Below the pieces are notes generated by a model. That model saw only the letters and a list, made by a program, of their open reading frames with translations. It was not told the origin of the DNA and made no database searches. From Lactiplantibacillus plantarum (lineage in GTDB: Bacteria > Bacillota > Bacilli > Lactobacillales > Lactobacillaceae), in assembly GCF_014131735.1 (NCBI RefSeq), contig NZ_CP039121.1, forward strand, positions 2,356,001 to 2,420,000: a stretch of 64,000 nt of DNA, written 5' to 3'. The position numbers and the translations under genes were made by a program. Of this stretch, positions 20,209-30,695 are shown piece after piece; the first letter of the stretch is position 1; each line of letters opens with the position of its first letter.

Positions 20209-23200
20209 TTATTGATTATCTTGCTGAGCGTTGGTTGTTTCAGAAGGCTTAGCGGCGTCAGCTTTTGTGGCCTTGTCCGCAGCCTTCTCATCTTGTTGTT
20301 GTTTAAACTTGCTGAGTGCATCGACATTGACAACTTCATCGTCATCATCATCCATGTCCCGCAATTCGATTTCTTTGTCTTCAGAATCTAAGACTTTCAT
20401 GTCAAGACCGAGTGCTTGCAATTCCTTAACCAACACGCGGAATGATTCCGGTACGCCAGGCTTTGGAATTGGTTCGCCCTTAACGATTGCTTCATAGGTC
20501 TTAACCCGACCAACAACGTCATCGGACTTGTAAGTCAAGATTTCCTGCAAGGTATAAGCTGCACCATAAGCTTCCAAGGCCCAAACTTCCATTTCACCGA
20601 AACGTTGGCCCCCAAATTGCGCTTTCCCACCAAGTGGTTGTTGCGTAACCAAAGAGTAAGGTCCGATTGAACGAGCATGGATCTTATCGTCAACCATGTG
20701 ACTAAGCTTCATGTAGTGCATGACCCCAACAGCGACCCGCTTATCGAACGGTTCACCAGTCCGACCATCATAGACGATCGACTTGGCATCTGAATCAACC
20801 CCAGCTTCACGAATGGCTTCCCAAATATCTGTATCTTGAGCACCATCAAAGACAGGCGTTGCCATGTGAATTCCTAACTTCCGAGCAGCCATCCCCAAAT
20901 GCAATTCGAGCACTTGCCCGATATTCATACGAGAAGGCACACCCATTGGGCTTAACATGATATCGATTGGTGTCCCATCAGGCATGTACGGCATGTCTTC
21001 TTCAGGAACCACGATTGAAACCGTCCCTTTGTTACCATGCCGACCGGCCATCTTGTCACCAACTTGGATCTTCCGCTTTTGTGCGATGTAGACCCGAACC
21101 ATCATGTTAACGCCAGGAGATAATTCATCACCGTTTTCACGAGTGAAGATCTTAACGTCCTGGATGATACCGCCGCCACCATGAGGAACCCGGAGTGACG
21201 TATCCCGAACTTCACGCGCCTTTTCACCAAAGATCGCATGGAGAAGCCGTTCTTCAGCTGACAATTCCGTAACCCCTTTAGGCGTTACCTTACCAACCAA
21301 GATGTCACCGTCTTTAACTTCGGCCCCAATCCGGATAATCCCGTCTTCGTCAAGGTTCTTCAATGCATCTTCCCCGACGTTAGGAATTTCACGAGTCATT
21401 TCTTCAGGTCCAAGCTTGGTGTCACGTGCTTCTGATTCATATTCTTCAATATGAATTGACGTGTAGACGTCTTCACGGACTAAACGTTCATTAATAATGA
21501 TGGCATCTTCGAAGTTATAACCATTCCAAGTCATGAAAGCAACTAATGGGTTTTGCCCAAGGGCTAATTCCCCACCTTCCATTGCTGGACCATCGGCTAA
21601 GACTTCATCGTTATCAACGTGATCGCCAACTTTAACGATTGGCCGTTGGTTATAGTTCTTACCACCGTTAGAACGACGGAATTTCATTAACTTGTAAGTG
21701 TCTAATGAACCATCATCGCGACGAACGCGAACTTCGCGAGCATCAACGTATTCAACCGTTCCTTCATGACGACAAATCAAGGCAATCCCTGAGTCATGTG
21801 CAGCTTTATATTCAATCCCAGTCCCAATTAATGGCGCGTGAGGATCAAGTAACGGCACCGCTTGTCGTTGCATGTTGGCACCCATCAAAGCACGGTTAGA
21901 GTCATCGTTTTCCAAGAAAGGAATACATGCCGTTGCGACGGCAACCACTTGTTTAGGCGAAACGTCCATGTAATCGACATTTTCGATTGGCGTTTCCAAG
22001 TTTTCTTCCTTGTTACGAGCTAAAACAGTGTCTTCAACGAAAGAACCATCATCATTCAATGGAGAGTTGGCTTGTGCAATCACAAATTGGTCTTCTTCAT
22101 CGGCTGCTAAGTAGTCGATCTTATCGGTAACCTTATGCGTTGTCCAATCGACACGCCGGTATGGCGTTTCGATGAAGCCGTAACGGTTGACCTTCGCATA
22201 AGAAGACAAACTGTTGATCAAACCAATGTTAGGGCCTTCAGGCGTTTCGATTGGGCACATCCGACCGTAGTGGGTATAGTGCACGTCACGAACTTCATAT
22301 CCGGCCCGATCACGAGTCAAACCACCAGGTCCTAAGGCTGATAAACGCCGCTTATGCGTTAATTCACCTAAGGGGTTGGTTTGGTCCATGAATTGTGACA
22401 ATTGTGATGACCCAAAGAATTCCTTAATTGAAGCAACCACTGGGCGAATGTTAATCAATTGTTGTGGCGTTACCGTCGCAGCATCTTGAATCGACATCCG
22501 TTCACGCACAACCCGTTCCATCCGGGATAACCCAATCCGGAATTGGTTTTGCAATAATTCACCCACGGAACGAATCCGCCGGTTACCCAAGTGATCAATA
22601 TCATCGGTTGAGCCAAGACCTTCTTGCAAGTTGAAGAAGTAATTAATGGAAGCAATGATATCAGCAGGCACAATGTGCTTGAACTTCAAATCAATGTTGC
22701 CATTACCAATCACGTTCACAACCTTTTCAGGGTCGTTTTGTGAATAAACCTTAACAACTTGTAAGACCATTGGATTCGTAACAACGGCTTCGTCAGATGG
22801 TGTGTAAGTAACCGTCTTAAAGTCGTCACGTTCCAAGTATGGGGATAGTTTAGCCATGACATTCTTGTCAATGACCGTATCCTTTTGCGCAATAACTTCA
22901 CCAGTATCAGGATCAGCTAATGTCTCAGCTAACGTTTGGTCCATTAAGCGCGTCTTCATGCTTAACTTCTTGTTAACCTTGTAGCGACCAACTGGTGCGA
23001 AGTCATACCGTTTTGGATCGAAGAACCGAGCAGTCAATAGGCTCCGCGAACTGTCAGCCGTCTTAGGTTCACCAGGACGTAGCCGTTCGTAGATATCTTT
23101 TAAGGATTCTTCAACCCGGGAGTCGTCGGTGTTCTTATGAACGTCCTTTTCCAACGTCAACATCAAACTGTCAGTTTCACCCAACATGTCAATAATGTCA

Positions 23201-23814
23201 TCGTCAGAACCATAGCCTAAGGCCCGGACTAATTCCGTCAATGGAATCTTCCGCGTACGATCGATCCGTACGTATGAGACATTCTTGGCGTCAGTTTCAA
23301 GTTCTAACCAAGCACCCCGGTTAGGAATAACCGTTGTGCCGTAGCTAGGACGCCCATTTTTATCTAATTCTTCATTGAAGTAAACGCCGGGTGAACGAAC
23401 CAATTGTGAAACAATGACCCGTTCGGCACCGTTGATAATAAACGTCCCTTGTTCAGTCATTAATGGAAAATCACCGAAGAATACGTCTTGCGACTTAATT
23501 TCACCAGTTTCATGGTTAGTTAAACGTAGGGTAACGTGCAATGGTGCCGAGTAGTTGGCATCATGTTCACGAGCTTCTTCGACGGTGTACTTTGGTTCTA
23601 ATAATTGATAGTCGACAAATTCAAGTGAAAGTTTTCCTGCGAAATCGTCGATCGGCATAATATCTTCAAACATTTCCCGGAGACCTTCATCCAAGAACCA
23701 TTGGTAAGAATCGGTCTGGATTTCGATCAAGTTAGGCAAATCAAGAACTTCCTTGATACGTGCATAACTTCTACGGGTACGGTGTTTACCGTATTTTACT
23801 AAATGTCCGGCCAA
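20209..23814 (-). CDS. rpoB: DNA-directed RNA polymerase beta subunit
   Basis: RpoB forms half of the active-site cleft. The product has the rifampicin-region sequence [20 protein letters not shown], and the residues matching E. coli D516, H526 and S531 (here D477, H487, S492) are wild type. The C-terminal tail is an acidic, low-complexity extension ending AQQDNQ. The start is TTG at 23814 (1201 residues). An earlier GTG at 23823 is part of the AAGGGGTG ribosome binding site. The gene is cotranscribed with rpoC. Confidence 0.97.
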   Translation of the reverse strand: MAGHLVKYGKHRTRRSYARIKEVLDLPNLIEIQTDSYQWFLDEGLREMFEDIMPIDDFAGKLSLEFVDYQLLEPKYTVEEAREHDANYSAPLHVTLRLTNHETGEIKSQDVFFGDFPLMTEQGTFIINGAERVIVSQLVRSPGVYFNEELDKNGRPSYGTTVIPNRGAWLELETDAKNVSYVRIDRTRKIPLTELVRALGYGSDDDIIDMLGETDSLMLTLEKDVHKNTDDSRVEESLKDIYERLRPGEPKTADSSRSLLTARFFDPKRYDFAPVGRYKVNKKLSMKTRLMDQTLAETLADPDTGEVIAQKDTVIDKNVMAKLSPYLERDDFKTVTYTPSDEAVVTNPMVLQVVKVYSQNDPEKVVNVIGNGNIDLKFKHIVPADIIASINYFFNLQEGLGSTDDIDHLGNRRIRSVGELLQNQFRIGLSRMERVVRERMSIQDAATVTPQQLINIRPVVASIKEFFGSSQLSQFMDQTNPLGELTHKRRLSALGPGGLTRDRAGYEVRDVHYTHYGRMCPIETPEGPNIGLINSLSSYAKVNRYGFIETPYRRVDWTTHKVTDKIDYLAADEEDQFVIAQANSPLNDDGSFVEDTVLARNKEENLETPIENVDYMDVSPKQVVAVATACIPFLENDDSNRALMGANMQRQAVPLLDPHAPLIGTGIEYKAAHDSGIALICRHEGTVEYVDAREVRVRRDDGSLDTYKLMKFRRSNGGKNYNQRPIVKVGDHVDNDEVLADGPAMEGGELALGQNPLVAFMTWNGYNFEDAIIINERLVREDVYTSIHIEEYESEARDTKLGPEEMTREIPNVGEDALKNLDEDGIIRIGAEVKDGDILVGKVTPKGVTELSAEERLLHAIFGEKAREVRDTSLRVPHGGGGIIQDVKIFTRENGDELSPGVNMMVRVYIAQKRKIQVGDKMAGRHGNKGTVSIVVPEEDMPYMPDGTPIDIMLSPMGVPSRMNIGQVLELHLGMAARKLGIHMATPVFDGAQDTDIWEAIREAGVDSDAKSIVYDGRTGEPFDKRVAVGVMHYMKLSHMVDDKIHARSIGPYSLVTQQPLGGKAQFGGQRFGEMEVWALEAYGAAYTLQEILTYKSDDVVGRVKTYEAIVKGEPIPKPGVPESFRVLVKELQALGLDMKVLDSEDKEIELRDMDDDDDEVVNVDALSKFKQQQDEKAADKATKADAAKPSETTNAQQDNQ

Positions 23815-23854
23815 GTTGTTCACCCCTTCTTATTATTCCGGAACCCGCCACCTC

Positions 23855-23896
23855 CGGTCAAATATTACATTTGTGTTACAAATGCGTTTTTGACCG
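23855..23896 (-). promoter_or_regulatory. Nested hairpin in the rpoB leader
   Basis: The outer arms CGGTCAAA/TTTGACCG (23889-23896 and 23855-23862) enclose a perfect inner CATTTGT/ACAAATG hairpin (23868-23884). It lies between the leader terminator and the rpoB ribosome binding site. Confidence 0.6.
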
Positions 23897-23908
23897 AATT
23901 TTAGGCAT

Positions 23909-23948
23909 AAAAAAACCAAAAATAGTCGCTTAAGTTGACTATTTTTGG
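23909..23948 (-). terminator. Attenuator-like terminator in the rpoBC leader
   Basis: On the minus strand the perfect 12-bp inverted repeat CCAAAAATAGTC/GACTATTTTTGG (23937-23948 and 23916-23927) has a nine-base loop and is followed by seven U. It lies downstream of the promoter at 24019-24047 and upstream of rpoB, so transcripts must pass it. Confidence 0.85.
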
Positions 23949-24018
23949 ATTTATATTAACGAGCCGCACAGACAATAGATTGCGCGTTCGCTCGAGTTCA
24001 CGGTTACAGACAAGTTAT

Positions 24019-24047
24019 AATATACATCGAATAACGTTAGTTGTCAA
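24019..24047 (-). promoter_or_regulatory. Promoter of rpoB-rpoC
   Basis: Minus-strand -35 TTGACA (24042-24047) and -10 TATATT (24019-24024) have a 17-bp spacer. The promoter lies 22 bp beyond the stop codon of the upstream TetR gene. Confidence 0.85.
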
Positions 24048-24069
24048 CTAGTAGACTTCTCTGCCGCCA

Positions 24070-24672
24070 TTAGTTTTCTGGTTCACTCGCAACCCCGTAT
24101 AAGATCATCTTTAAAAGAGTTTGAACGCGGGTCCGCTCGTCAGCATGAGGATCACCGATTTGATGAAAACTGTTAAACAATGGACTCAAGCTGGTGATAT
24201 AGAAATTCGTCGCCATCTGTGGTGTGACCCCCACATGTAGTTGCATGTCAGGTTGCTCAAAAACGGTTTGAATCGGCTTCACATAATCAGTAACAAATAT
24301 GCCGCCCAACTCGCGAATATGTTCATGCGTTAATGCTTTGAAACTGGAATGAATTAACGTGAAGACATCAGCCGGATGCTTATGCGTTAGTAATAGCGAG
24401 ACTTCTGTTAATTGATCCAACGGAGACCAATCCGCACGGACTTGAATCGCTTCAATGCCAGCCTTGATTTCCGCACCGACCGTCGTAATGACAGCCAGAA
24501 AGATGACCTCTTTATCTTTAAAATGGTGATAAAGCGCGGGCTGCGTAATGCCAATCGCATTCGCAATGTCGCGCGTACTTGTCGCATCATACCCATTTCT
24601 TAAAAACAGTTCCCGGGCTGTGCCTAAAATCGCCTGGTGCGTCTTCGCCATCTGTTCGGCTCGTGTCGCCAT
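24070..24672 (-). CDS. TetR/AcrR family transcriptional regulator
   Basis: This is a ligand-responsive DNA-binding repressor of 200 residues. Residues ~13-60 form the TetR helix-turn-helix, with STRDIANAIGITQPALYHHF matching the family signature. The C-terminal ligand domain has no assignable class. No effector gene is divergently placed: rpoB lies downstream and clpC upstream on the same strand, so the target may be itself or unlinked. A TATAAT -10 (24704-24709) with a poor -35 lies upstream. No clear terminator separates it from the rpoB promoter. Confidence 0.85.
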   Translation of the reverse strand: MATRAEQMAKTHQAILGTARELFLRNGYDATSTRDIANAIGITQPALYHHFKDKEVIFLAVITTVGAEIKAGIEAIQVRADWSPLDQLTEVSLLLTHKHPADVFTLIHSSFKALTHEHIRELGGIFVTDYVKPIQTVFEQPDMQLHVGVTPQMATNFYITSLSPLFNSFHQIGDPHADERTRVQTLLKMILYGVASEPEN

Positions 24673-24793
24673 GTTATCATCTTCTTTCTTGACTTTATTT
24701 CCTATTATAATTTACACCAATCAGCACCGAACCACCAGCCTCAGATCCTACAGTTCACTTCAGTGGGTAGCATCTTAATACCGATTGAACCTA

Positions 24794-24837
24794 AAAGATG
24801 ACGCCTGAAGTGGACTACCACTTCAAGCGTCATCTTT
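24794..24837 (-). terminator. Intrinsic terminator after clpC
   Basis: A 20-bp stem with one mismatch (24794-24813 and 24818-24837), AAAGATGACGCTTGAAGTGG on the minus strand, has a four-base loop and a short UUUU tail. It lies 14 bp after the clpC stop. Confidence 0.85.
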
Positions 24838-24850
24838 AATTTAATCGCGC

Positions 24851-27355
24851 CTACTTTGAGGAAACGGTCGAACGACCATCTGCCTTAGGCTGGTTTTTAA
24901 TATTAATTGTAATGGTACCCTTGCTAGCACCAATCGTAACTTGGTCATCGACCTTGATCGCGCCGGTCAATAATTCTTCACTCAACCGATCTTCGATTTC
25001 AGTCTGTAATGCCCGTCGAATTGGTCGTGCTCCGTACTCAGGGTCAAAGCCAGCCTTCGCAACCACGTCAATGGCAGCCGGAGTGATTTTGATCTTGATA
25101 CCTTGTTGGGCCACTCGATCAACAATTTCTTGTGACATCAACTTAACGATTTCGTGTAATTCTTCCTTATTCAATGAATGGAAGACGATTGTTTCGTCGA
25201 TCCGGTTTAAGAATTCTGGGCGGAACGTCTGTTTTAACGTTGCTCGAATCGTCGCAGCAACCGCATTGTAGTCATTGGCCTTATCAGTTGCACCAAAACC
25301 AACTGATTTTTCATCACGAAGTGTGGTTGCCCCAAGGTTCGACGTCATAATCAGAATCGTATTTCTGAAGTCTACCTTCCGACCCTTAGAATCCGTCAAG
25401 TAGCCGTCATCCAAAACTTGTAACAAAATGTTAAAGACGTCCGGATGAGCTTTTTCAACTTCATCAAATAGCACGACCGAGTATGGTTTCTGGCGAACCT
25501 TCTCTGTCAGCTGACCGCCCTCGTCATAACCAACGTAACCAGGTGCCGAGCCAATCAAACGACTAGTCGAATAGCGTTCCATGTATTCAGACATGTCGAT
25601 CCGAATCATATTATCTTCAGACCCGAACATCGCTGCTGCCAAGGCTTTTGCTAGCTCCGTCTTACCAACCCCAGTTGGTCCTAAGAACATAAAGGAACCA
25701 ATTGGCCGACTCGGATCTTTCAACCCGCTGCGCGCACGGCGAATAGCACGAGCCACTGCGGATACGGCTTCTGGCTGTCCAACAACCCGTTCATGCAAAA
25801 TCTTTTCCAAGTTAACTAAGCGTTCACTTTCAGATTTTTGCAATTGCGTTAACGGAACCCCGGTCCATTCGGCAACGACCTGAGCAATATCCTCACCTGT
25901 GACTTGTAAATCATAGTGTGGTGTTGCCCCCTCAGTCACTTCGGCGTCTTGGTCAGCTTCGATTCGATCTAGGCGTTGCTTCAGTTGCATCTCCTGCTTA
26001 CGAATATCAGCGGCCTGTTCAAAATCTTGTGCTTCGATCGCTGTTTCCTTATCCTCACGCAGTTGCGCTAACTTGTCCTGGTTCTTGGATAGCTTCGTTG
26101 GTTGATCCATCTGATCGATGCGGACTTTAGCTGCCGCCTCATCCATCAAGTCAATGGCCTTATCAGGCAAGAAACGATCACTGATATACCGGCTGGATAG
26201 CTTGACTGCTTGATCAACAGCTTCATCCGTAATCGTAACCCGATGATGTTCTTCATAGCGTGGCCGTAGTCCATCTAAGATTTCAACGGCTTCGTCTTCG
26301 GTCGGTTCATTGACCATGACCGTTGCAAAACGCCGTTCCAACGCAGCGTCAGATTCAATGTACTTTTGATACTCATTTAAAGTGGTTGCCCCAATCGTTT
26401 GGAGTTCCCCTCGTGCAAGTGCGGGTTTCAGAATATTAGAGGCATCAATAGCCCCTTCAGCACCACCGGCACCAATCAAGGTATGCAATTCATCGATAAA
26501 TAAGATCACATGGCCATCGTTGTAAATTTCATCAATCACTTTTTTCAGGCGGTCTTCGAATTCACCACGATACTTTGTCCCAGCGACTAATGATCCCATA
26601 TCGAGCATCATCAAGCGCTTATCTGCCATATCAGTTGGCACATCACCGGCCACGATCTTTTGGGCTAGACCTTCGGCGATTGCAGTCTTCCCAACCCCAG
26701 GTTCACCAATCAAGACCGGATTATTCTTCGTCCGCCGTGACAGGATCTGAATGACCCGTTTGACTTCCTTGGAACGACCTACTACCGGGTCCATTTCTTG
26801 TTCACTAGCTAATTGGGTCAAATCGCGCGCCAGAGAATCCAAGGTTGGCGTTCCTTCAGTCTTCTTGCCACCGCGATTAGCCGCGTTACCCTTGCGCTTA
26901 CTCATGGCGTCACTGACACCTAGCTTGCGAAGAACGACTTTACGCGTCTGACCTAGATCTAAGTTTAAATTCATTAAAATTCGCGAGGAAAGGATACTTT
27001 CATCAGAGAGCATCGCTAACAACAAATGTTCCGTTCCAATCTTGTTGGCACCGAGCCGTTTTGCTTCATCACCGGCAACGGACAAAATTTCTTTGGCCTT
27101 TGGTGAATATGGCAAGTAAGTATCCTTGCCAACATTGCTCAACGTCCCATAGCCAGTGAACCGTTCGATTTCTTCACGAATGTCATCTTCACTAACGGCA
27201 TATTGTTGTAGCACCTTATTAGCAATTCCATTCTTTTCGATGGCCAATGCTAATAGCAAATGCTCCGTACCAACTGCCTGATGCTTGAAATATTTGGCCT
27301 GTTCCTGTGCCAGTACCAGCACACTTTTGGCACTAGGTGTAAATAAGTTATCCAT
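24851..27355 (-). CDS. clpC: ATP-dependent Clp protease ATP-binding subunit ClpC
   Basis: ClpC is an AAA+ unfoldase that works with ClpP in protein quality control and regulated proteolysis. In order, the 834-residue protein has a double N-terminal Clp repeat (1-145), AAA-1 with Walker A GEPGVGKT (217-224), a UVR-type coiled middle region (~425-465), and AAA-2 with Walker A GPTGVGKT (559-566). It lies 18 bp downstream of ctsR with no mcsA or mcsB between, the lactobacillus arrangement. It is therefore under the CtsR-controlled promoter upstream of ctsR. Confidence 0.97.
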   Translation of the reverse strand: MDNLFTPSAKSVLVLAQEQAKYFKHQAVGTEHLLLALAIEKNGIANKVLQQYAVSEDDIREEIERFTGYGTLSNVGKDTYLPYSPKAKEILSVAGDEAKRLGANKIGTEHLLLAMLSDESILSSRILMNLNLDLGQTRKVVLRKLGVSDAMSKRKGNAANRGGKKTEGTPTLDSLARDLTQLASEQEMDPVVGRSKEVKRVIQILSRRTKNNPVLIGEPGVGKTAIAEGLAQKIVAGDVPTDMADKRLMMLDMGSLVAGTKYRGEFEDRLKKVIDEIYNDGHVILFIDELHTLIGAGGAEGAIDASNILKPALARGELQTIGATTLNEYQKYIESDAALERRFATVMVNEPTEDEAVEILDGLRPRYEEHHRVTITDEAVDQAVKLSSRYISDRFLPDKAIDLMDEAAAKVRIDQMDQPTKLSKNQDKLAQLREDKETAIEAQDFEQAADIRKQEMQLKQRLDRIEADQDAEVTEGATPHYDLQVTGEDIAQVVAEWTGVPLTQLQKSESERLVNLEKILHERVVGQPEAVSAVARAIRRARSGLKDPSRPIGSFMFLGPTGVGKTELAKALAAAMFGSEDNMIRIDMSEYMERYSTSRLIGSAPGYVGYDEGGQLTEKVRQKPYSVVLFDEVEKAHPDVFNILLQVLDDGYLTDSKGRKVDFRNTILIMTSNLGATTLRDEKSVGFGATDKANDYNAVAATIRATLKQTFRPEFLNRIDETIVFHSLNKEELHEIVKLMSQEIVDRVAQQGIKIKITPAAIDVVAKAGFDPEYGARPIRRALQTEIEDRLSEELLTGAIKVDDQVTIGASKGTITINIKNQPKADGRSTVSSK

Positions 27356-27373
27356 TGCGATTCCTCGCTTTCT

Positions 27374-27841
27374 TTAGCTTTCGTAACGCAAGTGGTTCAA
27401 GATTCCGATAATTATCCGGGCCCGCAGACTGTTTTCTAAATCCCGGTCCGTTAATCCTAACGTCTCGTGGTCAATCGCCACTAAAATCAATTGCGCTTCT
27501 CGACGATTTAAGACGTCGTCCTCGTATAAACTTTGGACGACCGCATAAGCATCTCGTTGTGTGATTGAATCGCCGATCACCTGTATGAGGGCGTCCAACA
27601 CATCAGCATCATCGACCAAATTAACCTTCTCAATGCGAATATAACCACCACCGCCACGTTTACTTTCAACTAAGTAACCATTTTGGATCGTAAACCGGGT
27701 CTTAATCACATAATTAATCTGTGAGGGTACCACGTTGAAAAGGTCGGCAATTTCTGACCGTCGAATTTCAACATGCTCCGAGTCCGCCAAAATACTTTTT
27801 AAATACTTTTCAATAATATCCGAGATATTTTGACTTTGCAT
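27374..27841 (-). CDS. ctsR: Class III stress gene repressor CtsR
   Basis: CtsR represses clp genes by binding heptad repeats and is inactivated by heat. The 155-residue protein has an N-terminal winged helix-turn-helix, with the characteristic glycine-rich wing VESKRGGGGYIRIEK. The ATG at 27841 follows AAAAGGGTGAAGCAC. An upstream ATG at 27859 overlaps that ribosome binding site. It forms an operon with clpC and is expected to repress itself through the operator at 27864-27880. Confidence 0.96.
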   Translation of the reverse strand: MQSQNISDIIEKYLKSILADSEHVEIRRSEIADLFNVVPSQINYVIKTRFTIQNGYLVESKRGGGGYIRIEKVNLVDDADVLDALIQVIGDSITQRDAYAVVQSLYEDDVLNRREAQLILVAIDHETLGLTDRDLENSLRARIIIGILNHLRYES

Positions 27842-27863
27842 GTGCTTCACCCTTTTCATTATC

Positions 27864-27880
27864 TTTGACTAATATTGACT
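27864..27880 (-). promoter_or_regulatory. CtsR operator (tandem heptads)
   Basis: The direct repeat AGTCAAT-ATT-AGTCAAA on the minus strand matches the CtsR consensus (A/G)GTCAAA-NAN-(A/G)GTCAAA with one heptad mismatch. It starts just downstream of the -10 element, so binding would block promoter clearance. Confidence 0.85.
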
Positions 27881-27883
27881 ATT

Positions 27884-27911
27884 ATTATACGAGGATAATG
27901 GAAAAAAGCAA
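27884..27911 (-). promoter_or_regulatory. Promoter of ctsR-clpC
   Basis: Minus-strand -35 TTGCTT (27906-27911) and perfect -10 TATAAT (27884-27889) have a 16-bp spacer. Confidence 0.8.
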
Positions 27912-28286
27912 AGAATTTCACCCAAACCGCGGACTAGCATGTGCTTAACGGTTGTTACAGCATAGCACGCCAAACGTTTGCTTTCAATTGATTCAACCGT
28001 TTAGAACCTCATAATGATTAAATTATTAGGTCTCCATATTCATTGAACTACCTATTTAAAATATGTCAAGTTGAGTCACTCCTCATTGCAGGCGATGGGC
28101 ACTGGTATCACAACGATGAACAGCAGTTCCGAGACTAATTTCTCCGAGCTCATGACTAACAGTGGCTGTTGCCTTGTCGGGATTATGAGTCACAACCACC
28201 GTATTCTTCACATGGCTGACTTAGTGAGTAACGTCGCAAAAGTGTCCCCTGACCGTTGAAACACCCCTGCTTACAAAAAAGGCCAT
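27912..28286. other. 375-bp intergenic stretch, nothing recognised
   Basis: Between the ctsR promoter and the tRNA terminator no gene is supported. A 62-codon plus-strand frame (28071-28259) lacks a ribosome binding site and family resemblance. It was not called. Confidence 0.4.
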
Positions 28287-28314
28287 AAAAAAAATCCAGC
28301 CAAATGACTGGATT
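28287..28314 (-). terminator. Terminator of the tRNA cluster
   Basis: On the minus strand AATCCAG pairs with CTGGATT (28308-28314 and 28293-28299) and is followed by a run of at least six U. It lies 17 bp after the last tRNA. Confidence 0.85.
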
Positions 28315-28331
28315 AGTTGGTTTAACCGTAA

Positions 28332-28405
28332 TCGGGAAAACAGGATTTGAACCTGCGACCCCTACGTCCCGAACGTAGTGCTCTACCAAGCTGAGCTACT
28401 TCCCG
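28332..28405 (-). tRNA. tRNA-Pro (anticodon CGG)
   Basis: The complete cloverleaf has acceptor CGGGAAG/TTTCCCG, anticodon loop TTCGGGA and a T-loop GGTTCAAAT. The 3' CCA is not encoded. It is the last tRNA of the array and reads CCG codons. Confidence 0.95.
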
Positions 28406-28455
28406 AGAAAATTAAATAAAAAGCCTTAGCACTTAACTAAGACTGTGTTAAACGA

Positions 28456-28529
28456 TCGGGAAAACAGGATTCGAACCTGCGACCCCCTGGTCCCAAACCA
28501 GGTGCTCTACCAAGCTGAGCTATTTCCCG
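28456..28529 (-). tRNA. tRNA-Pro (anticodon TGG)
   Basis: The complete cloverleaf has anticodon loop TTTGGGA. It is nearly identical in acceptor, D and T arms to the neighbouring tRNA-Pro(CGG), suggesting a tandem duplication followed by anticodon change. CCA is not encoded. Confidence 0.95.
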
Positions 28530-28536
28530 ATACTAA

Positions 28537-28610
28537 TGCACCCAGTAGGAGTCGAACCTACAACCTTCTGATTCGTAGTCAGACACTCTATCCAATTGCG
28601 CTATGGGTGC
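28537..28610 (-). tRNA. tRNA-Arg (anticodon ACG)
   Basis: The acceptor GCACCCA pairs with TGGGTGC and the anticodon loop is CTACGAA. A34 is expected to be deaminated to inosine by TadA. CCA is not encoded. Confidence 0.95.
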
Positions 28611-28620
28611 TTATTTAAAA

Positions 28621-28706
28621 TGCCGAGGACCGGGATCGAACCGGTACGGTTATCACTAACCGCAGGATTTTAAGTCCTGTGCGTCTGCCAATTCCGCCAC
28701 CCCGGC
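28621..28706 (-). tRNA. tRNA-Leu (anticodon TAA)
   Basis: This class II tRNA has a long variable arm (CGGTTAGTGATAACCG) and anticodon loop CTTAAAA. The acceptor is GCCGGGG/CCTCGGC. Confidence 0.95.
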
Positions 28707-28714
28707 AAATTAAA

Positions 28715-28786
28715 AGCGGAAGACGGGATTCGAACCCGCGACCCCCACCATGGCAAGGTGATGTTCTACCACTGAACTACTTCCGC
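28715..28786 (-). tRNA. tRNA-Gly (anticodon GCC)
   Basis: The acceptor GCGGAAG pairs with CTTCCGC, with anticodon loop TTGCCAT and T-loop GGTTCGAAT. CCA is not encoded. Confidence 0.95.
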
Positions 28787-28810
28787 ATAATAAAGCTATT
28801 AAATTGTAAA

Positions 28811-28883
28811 TGCCGACTAGAGGATTCGAACCTCCGACCTCCTCATTACTAGTGAGATGCTCTGCCAACTGAGCTAAGTCGGC
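28811..28883 (-). tRNA. tRNA-Thr (anticodon AGT)
   Basis: The acceptor GCCGACT pairs with AGTCGGC. The anticodon stem TCTCA/TGAGG encloses loop CTAGTAA, giving anticodon AGT. An adenosine at position 34 outside tRNA-Arg(ACG) implies inosine modification and is less common in bacteria, although it occurs in lactobacilli. Confidence 0.93.
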
Positions 28884-28886
28884 ATG

Positions 28887-28968
28887 TGCGGGTGAAGGGA
28901 CTCGAACCCCCACGTCGTAAGACACTAGAACCTAAATCTAGCGCGTCTGCCAGTTCCGCCACACCCGC
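28887..28968 (-). tRNA. tRNA-Leu (anticodon TAG)
   Basis: This class II tRNA has a long variable arm (TGTCTTACGACG region) and anticodon loop TTTAGGT. The acceptor is GCGGGTG/CACCCGC. It is the first tRNA of the array, ~66 bp from the promoter -10. Confidence 0.95.
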
Positions 28969-29034
28969 ATGATGTTAATCATGCCTTGTTGCCGGTTCAA
29001 ACAGTTCTTACTGGTATGCCTTGACAACTATTTA

Positions 29035-29063
29035 ACTTTATCATCATGTTGAATACTTGTCAA
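29035..29063 (-). promoter_or_regulatory. Promoter of the tRNA cluster
   Basis: Minus-strand -35 TTGACA (29058-29063) and -10 TAAAGT (29035-29040) have a 17-bp spacer. The array therefore has its own promoter with no rRNA genes upstream. Confidence 0.85.
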
Positions 29064-29336
29064 CAACTTTTTTCAAATAAATGGATAAATATACTTTTTA
29101 CTGGATAAACAAGTTATATTTTTCCGACAAGAAATATTATAGCACGGTAGCCGAAAATAGCAAACCCTATTTTCAAAAAAAGGTGAATAAATTTCAGTAA
29201 ACCCAGCTTTTTCGCCCTTTTGCGCCTGAAATGTTCTCCCGACATTCTGCCCGTCCCGCAATTATTTAGTCAACTCGGCCGTTATTTCCACTCACATTTT
29301 AAAATCGACAGTTCCCTTTAATACTCATTAATTATG

Positions 29337-29371
29337 CAAAAAAAGCGAACTCGCATCACTGCGAGTTCGCT
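29337..29371 (-). terminator. Terminator after serS
   Basis: A perfect 12-bp stem AGCGAACTCGCA/TGCGAGTTCGCT with a four-base loop is followed by seven to eight U on the minus strand, 14 bp after serS. Confidence 0.93.
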
Positions 29372-29384
29372 AACTTCATCTCAA

Positions 29385-30662
29385 TTAACCTTGTTTTTCA
29401 ATCTTCGTCTTACCGTGCATATATGGAACTAATACATCTGGAATCGTAACCGTCCCATCTTCATTTTGATAGTTTTCCAAAATAGCTGCAACGGTCCGAC
29501 CGACAGCTAAGCCACTCCCGTTCAAAGTATGAACGAATTGCAATTTGCCATCGTCATCGCGATATTGAATGTGCGCCCGCCGAGCTTGGAAATCAGTACA
29601 ATTTGAACAACTCGAGATTTCCCGGTACTTGTCTTGTTCTGGGAACCAAACTTCCAAGTCATGTGTCATGGCAGCTGTGAAGCTCATGTCACCAGTCGTT
29701 AACGTAATAACGTGATATGGTAACCCAAGTTTCTTTAGCAATGATTCGGCATTGTTGGTCAACTTCTCTAATTCATCCCATGAATCTTCTGGTTTCGTGA
29801 ACTTAACCATTTCAACCTTATTGAATTGGTGTAAGCGAATCAAGCCTTTCGTATCACGACCAGCACTACCAGCTTCTTCACGGAAGGCTGGTGATAAGGC
29901 CGTAAAGTAAACTGGTAATTTTTCAGCGGGAATAACTTCATCACGATAATAGTTGACTAATGGCACCTCGGCCGTTGGAATCAACGTCAAATCTTGCGTC
30001 GTAATCTGGAAAGCGTCTTCCTTGAACTTAGGAAATTGGCCGGTACCGTACATAGATTCATCAGTGACCATGTATGGCGGCAAAACTTCCGTATACCCTT
30101 CAGCTTCGTGCTGGTCTAAGAAAAAGTTGTAAACGGCGCGTTCCAGTTTAGCACCATCGCCCACGTAGTATAAGAAACGACTACCAGAAACCTTAGCACC
30201 GCGCTCAAAGTCTAAGATGCCTAAATCTTCACCGATATCCCAATGTGCTTTCGGCGTAAAGTCAAAATGCCGTGGTGTCCCGATTCGACGTAATTCAACG
30301 GCATCTTCTTCTTTCAAGCTAACTGGTACGTCGGGATGGGGCATGTTTGGTAAATGTGCAGCCATATCCTGAACTTGGGCATCAACTGTCCGCCGTTCTT
30401 CATCCAACGTCTTCACATCGGCGCTAACTTTTTGCATTTCTGCAATTTCGGCACTAGCGTCTTCCTTGTTCCGCTTCTTCTGTGAAATTTCGCCTGAAAC
30501 TTGGTTACGCGTCGACTTCAATTGTTCGCTCTTGGCGATCAATTCACGACGCTTTTCATCAGCGGCCAATAAATCATCGATGTCACTCGCAGCAACACCC
30601 CGATGACCAAGCTGTTCTTTTACAAAATCTGGATTTTGACGAATCATTTTAACATCTAACAT
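29385..30662 (-). CDS. serS: Seryl-tRNA synthetase
   Basis: SerRS charges tRNA-Ser (and tRNA-Sec where present) in the cytoplasm. The 425-residue class II enzyme has the N-terminal long coiled-coil tRNA-binding arm (~30-100) and the catalytic core with motif 2 [20 protein letters not shown]. Motif 3 is near the C-terminus at [16 protein letters not shown]. The ATG at 30662 follows AAAGGAGACGTCGTT. It is controlled by the T-box leader immediately upstream. Confidence 0.97.
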   Translation of the reverse strand: MLDVKMIRQNPDFVKEQLGHRGVAASDIDDLLAADEKRRELIAKSEQLKSTRNQVSGEISQKKRNKEDASAEIAEMQKVSADVKTLDEERRTVDAQVQDMAAHLPNMPHPDVPVSLKEEDAVELRRIGTPRHFDFTPKAHWDIGEDLGILDFERGAKVSGSRFLYYVGDGAKLERAVYNFFLDQHEAEGYTEVLPPYMVTDESMYGTGQFPKFKEDAFQITTQDLTLIPTAEVPLVNYYRDEVIPAEKLPVYFTALSPAFREEAGSAGRDTKGLIRLHQFNKVEMVKFTKPEDSWDELEKLTNNAESLLKKLGLPYHVITLTTGDMSFTAAMTHDLEVWFPEQDKYREISSCSNCTDFQARRAHIQYRDDDGKLQFVHTLNGSGLAVGRTVAAILENYQNEDGTVTIPDVLVPYMHGKTKIEKQG

Positions 30663-30695
30663 AACGACGTCTCCTTTTCACTTTTAATCGTAAAT

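Noticed and set aside
28071..28259. 62-codon plus-strand frame between ctsR and the tRNA cluster
   Set aside because: There is no ribosome binding site or terminator and no family resemblance.
28710..28925. Reading frames across the tRNA genes
   Set aside because: They run through recognisable tRNA cloverleaves.
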